A stretch of 6,386 nucleotides of DNA from Betaproteobacteria bacterium (GTDB taxonomy: Bacteria; Pseudomonadota; Gammaproteobacteria; Burkholderiales; Burkholderiaceae_A), in contig JAOINQ010000034.1 in assembly GCA_028139685.1 (NCBI GenBank), positions 1 through 6,386 on the forward strand, given 5' to 3'. The position numbers and the translations under genes are program-made. Of this stretch, positions 1-5,562 are shown piece after piece; the first letter of the stretch is position 1, and each line of letters starts with the position of its first letter. The notes beneath the pieces were generated by a model. That model was not told the origin of the DNA and ran no database searches. It worked only from the letters and a program-made list of their open reading frames with translations.

Positions 1-1
1 T

Positions 2-1168
2 TATGGGAAGATAGCCATAGGCATTTTAGTCATGCAAGATATCTTTGCCGTTATATTTTTAGCAGTCAGTGAAGGAAAGTACCCTAGTATATATGCATTA
101 TTAGTGTTGTTATTATTTTTGCCTCCCGTGAAGAAGCTAATTTATAAGCTTATTGACCATGCGGGCTACGGTGAATTACTTGTTGTTAGTGGACTTTTTT
201 TTGCTTTGGTCGCAGGTTATGAATTTTTCTATTCGGTTGATCTTAAGGGTGATTTGGGTGCTCTTATTCTTGGTATTGTAATTTCAAATCATCCGAAGTC
301 TAAAGCTTTGGCAAAATCACTGTTTAGCTTTAAAGAATTAATGCTTGTTGGTTTTTTCTTATCGGTTGGAATGCAAGGGTTGCCAACAATTCCAATAATT
401 TTAACTGCAATAGGATTAGTGTTAATACTTCCTGTAAAAACATGGTTGTATTTCTTTATTACATCACGTTTTGGTTTGAGATCGAGAACGAGCTTGCTTA
501 ATGCAATAACACTGGGAAATTTTTCTGAATTCGGATTAATTGTGGCTGCACTCGGTGTTTCACAAGGATTTCTTTCTGTTGAATGGTTATTAGTTATTGC
601 AATTGCAGTGAGTATCAGTTTTGCTGCTGCTGCACCATTTAGTAAAAATGCGGAAGAAATATATCAAAAGTATAAAAAGGCATTTAATTCTTTTCAGAAA
701 GATACTCTGCATCCGAAGGATAAGGTTTTAGATACAGGTGAATCTACAGTATTAATTATTGGTATGGGAAGAGTAGGAACCGGAGCTTACAGAGTTCTGG
801 AGCAAGCCAAACCGGGGAAAGTTCTTGGAATAGAATTGAATGATGACCGTGCTTTATATTTAAGGGATCAAGGTTTTAATGTGGAGGTAGCAGATGCTAC
901 GGATACGGACTTTTGGAACATGGTGCACCAGGCGAAATCGATAGAAGAGATGATCATCCTTGCTATGCCAAATCATATGAGCAATGTTTATGCTGCGGAA
1001 AGGATTCAGGCGAGCGAGGTAGATTGCAAAGTAGTCGCAATAGCTAAGCATGAAACTGAAGTTGATGAGTTATCAAAAATGGGTATTCCTTCCTTTAATT
1101 TATACAGAGAGGCTGGAGAGGGATTAGCAAGCGAAGCTCTAAATCAATTGAGTTTGAAAAATCAGTAA
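2..1168 (+). CDS. Cation:proton antiporter, CPA2 / KefB-KefC-like, with TrkA-N domain (5' end missing)
   Basis: Inner-membrane monovalent cation:H+ antiporter whose C-terminal Rossmann domain would bind a nucleotide in the cytoplasm. The reading frame is open to the left edge, so the ATG at 32 is internal: the codons before it read GKIAIGILV, running straight into MQDIFAV. That QD motif is the conserved acidic ion-binding segment of CPA2 transporters. 388 residues are visible, and family members of this type have roughly 500-650, so about 120 or more are missing. Several hydrophobic helices fill residues 1-215, including the conserved FKELMLVGFFLSVGMQ and NFSEFGLIVAALG segments. A charged linker follows, then TrkA-N with a GMGRVG loop near residues 254-259 (nt 761-778). 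There is no RCK-C domain after it. The Kef-type HALELD loop was not seen, so glutathione gating as in true KefC is unproven. Family assignment is firm; the exact ion and gating are not. Confidence 0.92.
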   Translation, partial: YGKIAIGILVMQDIFAVIFLAVSEGKYPSIYALLVLLLFLPPVKKLIYKLIDHAGYGELLVVSGLFFALVAGYEFFYSVDLKGDLGALILGIVISNHPKSKALAKSLFSFKELMLVGFFLSVGMQGLPTIPIILTAIGLVLILPVKTWLYFFITSRFGLRSRTSLLNAITLGNFSEFGLIVAALGVSQGFLSVEWLLVIAIAVSISFAAAAPFSKNAEEIYQKYKKAFNSFQKDTLHPKDKVLDTGESTVLIIGMGRVGTGAYRVLEQAKPGKVLGIELNDDRALYLRDQGFNVEVADATDTDFWNMVHQAKSIEEMIILAMPNHMSNVYAAERIQASEVDCKVVAIAKHETEVDELSKMGIPSFNLYREAGEGLASEALNQLSLKNQ

Positions 1169-1302
1169 TTATCTGTTTTTTATTCTATTCGCAGTATTAA
1201 GTAACCATTTATAGGTGATTCGGGAGCAAGGATTTACGGTTATAACTGGTAAAGAGCTTTAGTGTTCGTATCTGAGTAGACTAAATAAACATGTCGTCTG
1301 CA

Positions 1303-2286
1303 TTAAAAAATCTTATTTCTATTACTAGGCTTATCCCAGTCAATGTCCGGCAAAACTGGTACGATGCGTGTTGGATTGATTGTCTCATGACTTTCGTAAT
1401 AGTGGTTGCGTGCATGCTTCATGTTGACAGTTTTTATTATGCCAGGCCACTGGTAAAGATCACGAGTATATTCCCATAAGTTTGGATAATCTACTATACG
1501 CTTAATTGAGCATTTGAAATGACTGTGGTAGATACTATCAAAGCGATAAAGCGTCGGGAACAATCTCCAATCAGACTCATTAGGCGTATTTCCGTGCAAA
1601 AAGCGCGTGTTTCCTAGACGGTCCTCTAACCAATTTAGGGTTTCAAATAAAGGATAGACCGCCTCCTCATATGCCCCCCTAGTTGTGGAAAAGCCTGATT
1701 TGTAGACACCGTTATTTACGGTGTGATAAATACGATGGTTAATTTTATCAATTTCATCCTGAAGATGCGCTGGGTAGTAATTACCATCATTAGCCCCATT
1801 ATCATCAAAAGCAGAGTTCAACATACGGATGATTTCTGAGGACTCATTTGAAACGATTGTATTTTGATCTTTATCCCAAAGAATTGGAACGGTAACGCGA
1901 CCTGTATAATTTTCGTCTGCCATGGTATACAGTTGATGTGCAAATTCCAGGTTAAATAAATGATCGCCTACTATTCCTTCTTCATCTTTATTAAATGTCC
2001 AGCCCTGCTCAGCCATGTACCAATGTACAAACGAAACATCAATTGCTTTCTCCAAACCTTTAAGTTTTCGGTAAATCAAAACGCGATGTACCCATGGGCA
2101 AGCGTAGCTCGCATAAAGATGGTACCGTCCGATTTCCGCTTTAAATCCAGCCCTGCCGGTTGGACCAGCGGAACCGTCTTTTGTAATCCAGTTACGGAAC
2201 TGTGCGATACTACGCTCGAATTTACCGCCAGTTGATGCTGTGTCATACCACTGATCACGCCATTTTCCTTCAATGAGAAGTCCCAT
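1303..2286 (-). CDS. yqjG: Glutathionyl-hydroquinone reductase (Xi-class glutathione transferase, YqjG/ECM4/PcpF family)
   Basis: Cytoplasmic thiol transferase that reduces glutathionyl-hydroquinones to hydroquinones with GSH. The thioredoxin-like N-terminal half carries the catalytic Cys63 in YASYACPWVHR, cis-Pro134 (VTVPIL) and the glutathione-binding NESSEI (Glu148, Ser149). The helical C-terminal half carries YKSGF (Tyr195), ESDWRLFPTLYRFD and HYYESH (Tyr296). Cys63, Tyr195 and Tyr296 have the same numbers as the E. coli YqjG active-site residues as I recall them, and the length of 327 aa is the family norm. The start chosen is the ATG at 2286, because AAAGGA lies just upstream and the protein then begins MGLLIEGKW as relatives do. 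An in-frame ATG at 2343 would add 19 atypical residues. The gene converges on the antiporter. No LysR-type regulator is adjacent. Confidence 0.96.
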   Translation of the reverse strand: MGLLIEGKWRDQWYDTASTGGKFERSIAQFRNWITKDGSAGPTGRAGFKAEIGRYHLYASYACPWVHRVLIYRKLKGLEKAIDVSFVHWYMAEQGWTFNKDEEGIVGDHLFNLEFAHQLYTMADENYTGRVTVPILWDKDQNTIVSNESSEIIRMLNSAFDDNGANDGNYYPAHLQDEIDKINHRIYHTVNNGVYKSGFSTTRGAYEEAVYPLFETLNWLEDRLGNTRFLHGNTPNESDWRLFPTLYRFDSIYHSHFKCSIKRIVDYPNLWEYTRDLYQWPGIIKTVNMKHARNHYYESHETINPTRIVPVLPDIDWDKPSNRNKIF

Positions 2287-2343
2287 TTTTTTTCCTTTAT
2301 TTCTTGACACTATAAAGTGAGTTCGGGTGTCTGTATGGATCAA

Positions 2344-2666
2344 TATCGTCTGAATATTTTATATCCAATTACTGAACTAACCGAACTTTTGCATATCTAA
2401 ATTGTTTTATATGTATATTGAGGACTTTTTGAATCGACGTTAGTTCTAAAGGGATTGCGGTTGATGGATTTACCTCGGAGATTTGCTTTTGATACCTACC
2501 GTGAAGAATTTTTAGCATTGTTGTAGATTTACCGTTCTTTCTAATGGCTTTCTAATGAAAACACAAATTATAGTTATCATACTCTGTATGACGCTTCCTG
2601 CGCTTTATGTCTTTTTTATATCATTGGCATAGTCTGCAAGGTTTTACTTTAGCAAACCTGTAATCA
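2344..2666. other. Gene-poor divergent intergenic region
   Basis: No convincing gene lies between the reductase start and the small membrane protein at 2667. The reductase promoter must lie here on the minus strand. The best -10 seen is TATAAAAT (plus-strand positions 2356-2363), with only a poor -35. GTTCGG at 2321-2326 reappears inverted as CCGAAC at 2381-2386, which could be chance or an operator half-site pair. Two plus-strand micro-ORFs are present. One has a stop-free stretch from about 2422 and an ATG at 2464, encoding 20 aa that start MDLPRRFAF and end at 2526. The other is a 25-aa hydrophobic one at 2555-2632. The octamer GATTTACC occurs at 2467 and 2526. Confidence 0.5.
2555..2632 (+). 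CDS. Possible 25-aa hydrophobic micro-protein
   Basis: The ATG opens a 25-codon frame beginning MKTQIIVIILCM and ending FFISLA. It would form a single membrane helix of about 20 residues behind a short positively charged start, the general form of small membrane peptides. No Shine-Dalgarno sequence precedes the ATG, which counts against it, although other genes in this window also lack one. It lies 34 bases upstream of the 77-aa membrane protein in a different frame, so a shared transcript is conceivable. AT-rich non-coding DNA readily produces such hydrophobic frames by chance, and I do not recognise a family. Confidence 0.2.
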   Translation: MKTQIIVIILCMTLPALYVFFISLA

Positions 2667-2900
2667 ATGATAACCTTTGCGAAAATATTGATTTACGGTG
2701 TTCTCGCCACTGTTTCAGCGAAATTTGGAATTGCCATTTTTTATGAAATTTTCCCGCCAGAAAATTACAACTCCATCGATCACGTTCATGCGATATCCGC
2801 GGCAATTGTTGGGGTCATCTGTGCATCAATTTTTCTAGTATTAATGGTTAAATCTGTAACATCAGGTAAAAATAAAAAGTCTTCGACTAAAAACCCTTAG
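2667..2900 (+). CDS. Small membrane protein with two predicted helices, function unknown
   Basis: I do not recognise a family for these 77 residues. Helix 1 spans about residues 5-28 and helix 2 about 42-61. They are joined by a short polar loop (PPENYNSIDHVHA) containing two histidines, and the tail (KNKKSSTKN) is basic, so both ends probably face the cytoplasm. The ATG has no clear Shine-Dalgarno sequence: the nearest purine tract, AAGG, is over 20 bases upstream. No alternative start lies nearby. The gene stands alone, more than 200 bases from hinT. Its regular hydrophobic-loop-hydrophobic-basic pattern makes it more credible than a random frame, but expression is not shown by the sequence. 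A one-base frame change near its end would open a further 27 or so codons (see findings). Confidence 0.6.
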   Translation: MITFAKILIYGVLATVSAKFGIAIFYEIFPPENYNSIDHVHAISAAIVGVICASIFLVLMVKSVTSGKNKKSSTKNP

Positions 2901-3055
2901 TATCTTGCACCTAGAGGTTTTGGAAGAAATAAAAATCTTAATTGATAAGATGAAAAAGTTGTAACGATGGTATTTAAATATATTTATGTTAAAAAAGATA
3001 TTTCGGTATTGACTAGCAAAATTAACCTCGCTATTGGAGATATAACTCGTTTAGA

Positions 3056-3082
3056 TTAACAGTTGATATTATCTCGTATAAT
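3056..3082 (+). promoter_or_regulatory. Sigma-70-type promoter for hinT
   Basis: A perfect TATAAT at 3077-3082 is preceded by TTAACA at 3056-3061, which matches the -35 consensus at five of six positions. The 15-base spacer is shorter than the ideal 17. Transcription would start near 3089, giving a leader of about 36 bases before the hinT ATG. This is the clearest promoter in the window. Confidence 0.55.
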
Positions 3083-3124
3083 GTAAAAAATAAGTAGACT
3101 TGGCGATCTGGAGACGATTACATT

Positions 3125-3466
3125 ATGGAAAAATCAATTTTCGAAAAAATTCTTTCTAAAGAAATTCCGTCTGAAATAATATATGAGACAGAACGTGTTT
3201 TTGCTATAAATGATATTAACCCCGTTGCTCCTGTTCATATTCTTATTATTCCGAAGATGAAAATAGCTACGATAAATGATTTAGGAGATAAGGATATGGA
3301 TCTGATCGGTGAAATTGTACTCACAGCGAAAAAACTAGCGTTTGAACGAGGAATTCAAGATAGTGGATATAGACTTATTTGGAACACTAATGGTCACGGT
3401 CAACAAACTGTCTATCACATTCATTTGCATTTAATTGGTGGGAAACAACTTTCCTGGAATTTTTAA
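3125..3466 (+). CDS. hinT: Histidine triad (HIT) purine nucleoside phosphoramidase HinT
   Basis: Cytoplasmic dimeric hydrolase of adenosine 5'-monophosphoramidate and related aminoacyl-adenylates. The 113 residues carry the full fold: IFEKILSKEIPSEIIYE at the N-terminus, DINPVAPVHILIIPK (residues 30-44), the nucleotide-contacting GYRLIWNTNGHGQQTVYH region, and the triad His98-x-His100-x-His102 followed by LIGG. By alignment with characterised HINT proteins, His100 is the nucleophile. The N-terminal IFEKI lacks the zinc-binding cysteines of some HIT proteins, as does E. coli HinT (IFSKI). The C-terminal tail after LIGG is a few residues shorter than in E. coli (113 versus 119 aa). The start is supported by GGAG at 3110-3113, 11 bases before the ATG, and by the promoter at 3056-3082. 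Confidence 0.96.
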   Translation: MEKSIFEKILSKEIPSEIIYETERVFAINDINPVAPVHILIIPKMKIATINDLGDKDMDLIGEIVLTAKKLAFERGIQDSGYRLIWNTNGHGQQTVYHIHLHLIGGKQLSWNF

Positions 3467-3525
3467 GGTTAATTGATTACGTATGCAGATAGTATTTTGT
3501 AAGAATCCCTATTAAAAAGGTCCTT

Positions 3526-3741
3526 ATGAGTTCCCAGGTAAAAAAAAGAAAGAAAAGCTTATTTTTTTGGCTAATATTTTGTTTTTTTTTCATTTTTTAT
3601 TTGATGTTTTATGGCAGTTTGGCCTATGAATTTGGCTTTGTGTACATCTGGGGTATAGGGTTTGTGGCGTCATTCTTTTTTGCATGGTTTCTGTCAATTA
3701 TTGTATTTGTTTTAAAGAATGGGCGTTCTAAAAATAGGTAA
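3526..3741 (+). CDS. Small phenylalanine-rich membrane protein with two predicted helices
   Basis: I do not recognise a family for this 71-aa protein. A strongly basic start (KKRKK, residues 6-10) is followed by helix 1 at about 12-30, a short turn with YEFGF, helix 2 at about 39-63 and a basic end (KNGRSKNR). The membrane hairpin should therefore have both ends in the cytoplasm. About 16 of 71 residues are phenylalanine, a very high share. AAGG at 3517-3520, five bases before the ATG, is a good ribosome binding site. The gene begins 59 bases after hinT on the same strand, with no obvious terminator or promoter between them, so co-transcription with hinT is likely. The stop codon lies inside a perfect 12-base palindrome. 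Confidence 0.72.
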   Translation: MSSQVKKRKKSLFFWLIFCFFFIFYLMFYGSLAYEFGFVYIWGIGFVASFFFAWFLSIIVFVLKNGRSKNR

Positions 3742-3748
3742 GCTTACC
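3737..3748. repeat. Perfect 12-base palindrome over a stop codon
   Basis: GGTAAGCTTACC is fully self-complementary and contains the TAA stop (3739-3741) of the preceding gene. As RNA it could form a four-pair stem with an AGCU loop. No run of T follows, so it is not a standard intrinsic terminator. It could be a protein-binding site or chance. Confidence 0.35.
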
Positions 3749-3766
3749 CTCGGAATAATCAAGTTG

Positions 3767-3796
3767 TTGTAAATCTAATTGCAAACTCCTGATAAT
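3767..3796 (+). promoter_or_regulatory. Candidate promoter for the cupredoxin/DUF4214 gene
   Basis: TTGTAA at 3767-3772 (four of six consensus bases) and GATAAT at 3791-3796 (five of six) are separated by 18 bases. Transcription would begin near 3803 and give a leader of about 130-145 bases that holds the short ORF at 3822 and the stem-loop at 3888-3926. Matches of this quality also arise by chance in AT-rich DNA. Confidence 0.35.
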
Positions 3797-3821
3797 CCGA
3801 ATTCGACGACAGGTAAAAAAT

Positions 3822-3860
3822 ATGGATACCGTGGAAATCGATTGCAGTAAATATACGTAA
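3822..3860 (+). CDS. Possible 12-codon leader ORF
   Basis: The ATG follows AGG with an eight-base spacer (3811-3813), a better ribosome binding site than several full genes here have. It encodes MDTVEIDCSKYT and stops at 3858-3860. It lies between the candidate promoter and a stem-loop, in the leader of the cupredoxin/DUF4214 gene. The peptide has no run of a single amino acid of the kind used in classical amino-acid attenuators. Confidence 0.22.
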   Translation: MDTVEIDCSKYT

Positions 3861-3887
3861 TCTGCCACATTTAGAAAGATGTCAAAA

Positions 3888-3926
3888 AAAATCGGAAACT
3901 TTTTTCATATTTTTTAATCCGATTTT
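3888..3926 (+). terminator. 9-bp stem-loop with T-rich flank (terminator or leader attenuator)
   Basis: AAAATCGGA (3888-3896) is exactly complementary to TCCGATTTT (3918-3926). The 21-base loop contains two T runs and can add further A-U pairs with a bulge. TATATTTT follows. The structure could end transcription from the hinT unit, but it lies about 150 bases after the last stop codon. It could also act inside the leader of the next gene, since it ends only eight bases before that gene's GGGGGAG ribosome binding site. Confidence 0.4.
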
Positions 3927-3931
3927 ATATT

Positions 3932-4897
3932 TTGGGGGAGAGTTTCATTTCATACCACGGTTACAGTACACCTACTAATAGAAGCAGTTCCAACGTTGAC
4001 TACGAGGTATCCGTATTTCATACCGAACAGGGACATAAGTATCAATTTAATTCCTCGGGGAAGGTTGCTCAAACGATTGAACTTGTTTCTGGTCAGACCT
4101 ACACGTTTTCGCTGGCCAGTTCGGCTCTAAATCATCCATTCAAGCTCTCTGAAACCTCAGATGGCGTCCATGCGAGCGGGATTGCATATAACAATGGGGT
4201 AACCTACACCCAGGGAACAGATTCATTTAGCTTTGTTCCGGAAAACGGCGCTGCAGATCTTTACTACTACTGTTCTCTTCACTCTGGAATGGGGGGGAAG
4301 GTCAGGATTCTTGATTTTGATAATACAAGCGCGAATGAATTTTTTAGGGCGGAAGATTCTGAATATAGTTTTGAAACCTCTGGTAATTATGAATTATATA
4401 GTTTGAGGAATGAGGGTAGTGCCTGGTATCTGACTTCATCATCCTATGGAACAGATACGTTAAACGGGTTTAAAAGAATTGAATTTAATAACGGTACTCT
4501 CGCTCTCGATATTGATGCTGGGGAGACTGCAGGCCAGGCATATAGGCTTTATCAAGCAGCTTTCGCACGAACTCCGGACATGCCGGGTGTAGCCTATCAT
4601 ATGAATGATATGGAAAGTAATGGTTTGTCAATACAACAAATCGCATCCAATTTTATGGCATCCCCTGAATTTAAAACCAAATACGGAGAAAACTTAAGCG
4701 ATGACGCTTATATCAATGCTTTATATCAAAATGTATTAGGTAGAGGGGCTAGTGATGATGAAGTCGCGTATTATCAGGACCATTTTGATAGAGGAATATG
4801 GGACAGGCCACAAGTTATGATTAACTTTGCAGAGTCACCAGAAAACCTGGCGTTAGTTGGGCCGGATATAACTAGCGGTATCTGGATGCCCTTTTGA
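3932..4897 (+). CDS. Probable type I-secreted protein: cupredoxin-like domain plus DUF4214
   Basis: An unnamed extracellular protein. Residues about 22-127 look like a plastocyanin/halocyanin-type domain. SGQTYTFSL is followed by His68 (NHPF), and the YYYCSLHSGMGG strand supplies Cys114, His117 and Met120, a full set of candidate type 1 copper ligands. Residues 137-199 form a linker of the kind seen in secreted repeat proteins (GTDTLNGFKRIEFNNGTLALDID). DUF4214 occupies about 200-310 as two units, AYRLYQAAFARTPD and NALYQNVLGR, ending ESPENLALV. There is no Sec signal peptide, as usual for type I secretion substrates, but no RTX nonapeptides and no transporter genes are in view. Start is doubtful: there is no ATG. 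The TTG at 3932 has no ribosome binding site before it, whereas GGGGGAG (3934-3940) is ideally placed for the ATT at 3947. Numbering here is from the TTG. Confidence 0.85.
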   Translation: MGESFISYHGYSTPTNRSSSNVDYEVSVFHTEQGHKYQFNSSGKVAQTIELVSGQTYTFSLASSALNHPFKLSETSDGVHASGIAYNNGVTYTQGTDSFSFVPENGAADLYYYCSLHSGMGGKVRILDFDNTSANEFFRAEDSEYSFETSGNYELYSLRNEGSAWYLTSSSYGTDTLNGFKRIEFNNGTLALDIDAGETAGQAYRLYQAAFARTPDMPGVAYHMNDMESNGLSIQQIASNFMASPEFKTKYGENLSDDAYINALYQNVLGRGASDDEVAYYQDHFDRGIWDRPQVMINFAESPENLALVGPDITSGIWMPF

Positions 4898-4922
4898 TTG
4901 TATCAAGTATACTTAATTACAC

Positions 4923-4976
4923 GTACTCTCTAAAACAACTTTTTTGTTAGCAGCATCGGTTAGAGTACTGCTAGCA
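4923..4976. repeat. Two overlapping, mutually exclusive inverted repeats
   Basis: GTACTCT (4923-4929) pairs with AGAGTAC (4962-4968). TTAGCAG within 4946-4953 pairs with the CTGCTAGC segment (4968-4975), allowing one G-U pair. The two stems share base 4968, and the first stem's right arm lies inside the second stem's loop. No T run follows either stem, so this is not a normal intrinsic terminator, although it lies 25 bases after the stop codon of the exoprotein gene. Confidence 0.35.
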
Positions 4977-5062
4977 GGAAAATTAAAGTTGATTTAAACT
5001 GTGTTGATTCTATGTATTAAATATTTTAAAAAATAGTGTTGTAGTAATTAATATTAAAAAAA

Positions 5063-5326
5063 ATGATAGTTAAAATGAAATACCTTTTTGTATTGTTTTT
5101 AATTTCAGTCGCAGCTGGTTGTGCACCACCATTAGAAGATGAGTGTTATAGCACTTTCATGGATCAATGGGACTCTGCTGTTATATCTGAAAAAGATGGG
5201 GAAAAGTTTAGATTTATTTCTGCCGAAAATTCAGACGGCGTCTTAGATCAGCAGTATTATCCAGATACTAAGGAAGGGAAAACTTTATTTGAGTCTCATG
5301 TCTGGTCCAAGTGCACCGGAAGATAA
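5063..5326 (+). CDS. Small lipoprotein, function unknown
   Basis: An 87-aa precursor with a lipoprotein signal peptide: lysines, then a hydrophobic core (YLFVLFLISV) and the lipobox-like VAAGC, with Cys20 as the predicted lipidated residue. Position -3 is Ala rather than the usual Leu, which is tolerated. The mature part is about 68 residues, acidic and aromatic, with two more cysteines (Cys28 and Cys84) near its two ends that could form a disulfide in the periplasm. I do not recognise the family. The start could equally be the second ATG at 5075, giving MKYLFVLF, a more typical signal peptide length. Neither start has a recognisable ribosome binding site; an A-rich tract precedes them. It stands alone between two intergenic regions of 165 and 236 bases. 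Confidence 0.78.
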   Translation: MIVKMKYLFVLFLISVAAGCAPPLEDECYSTFMDQWDSAVISEKDGEKFRFISAENSDGVLDQQYYPDTKEGKTLFESHVWSKCTGR

Positions 5327-5386
5327 AGTACGACTTTTGTAAAAATATTACATCACCAAAGAATGCGGGATATCGGTAGTATAAAT

Positions 5387-5459
5387 AAACTCTACAAAAC
5401 CAGATAAACTTACACCTGAATTATATCCATACAGTACCAGTTTAATTATTGTAGAGTTT
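5387..5459. repeat. Perfect 11-base inverted repeat with 51-base loop
   Basis: AAACTCTACAA (5387-5397) is exactly complementary to TTGTAGAGTTT (5449-5459). The right arm is followed by a T-rich stretch (TCTCTTTGTTGATATTTC). In the plus direction this could be the closing stem of a structured 3' end or small RNA downstream of the lipoprotein gene. It does not resemble a compact intrinsic terminator because of the long loop, and no transposase is nearby. Confidence 0.4.
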
Positions 5460-5562
5460 CTCTTTGTTGATATTTCTTTGACTTTTGTCACGGGACCTAG
5501 TCCTATTTTACATATATGCTAGTAAAATTAGGTTGCCAATCCGTACATAAAAATTCAGTGCA

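Noticed and set aside
860..1051. Minus-strand 63-codon frame inside the antiporter gene
   Set aside because: It is antisense to the conserved TrkA-N domain, has no ribosome binding site and no domain pattern.
1233..1253. TTTAC/GTAAA dyad between the antiporter and reductase as a bidirectional terminator
   Set aside because: The stem is only five pairs with a mismatched centre, and no T run follows on either strand.
1291..1479. Plus-strand 62-codon open frame over the end of the reductase gene
   Set aside because: It lies almost wholly antisense to the well-supported reductase, has no ribosome binding site and shows no recognisable protein pattern.
1960..2273. Open frames on both strands inside the reductase gene
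   Set aside because: They are alternative-frame shadows of a gene with conserved catalytic motifs.
2287..2343. Upstream in-frame ATG extending the reductase by 19 residues
   Set aside because: The ATG at 2286 has AAAGGA in the right place and matches the usual N-terminus; the extension resembles nothing in the family.
5364..5405. 13-codon ORF starting MRDIGS in the gap before the ExoD gene
   Set aside because: Very short, no ribosome binding site, and it overlaps the left arm of the 11-base inverted repeat.
5492..5504. GGGAC-CTA-GTCCT mini-hairpin followed by ATTTTA as a terminator or promoter part
   Set aside because: Four or five pairs with a three-base loop is too weak, and TTGACT at 5478-5483 has no matching -10 at a usable distance.
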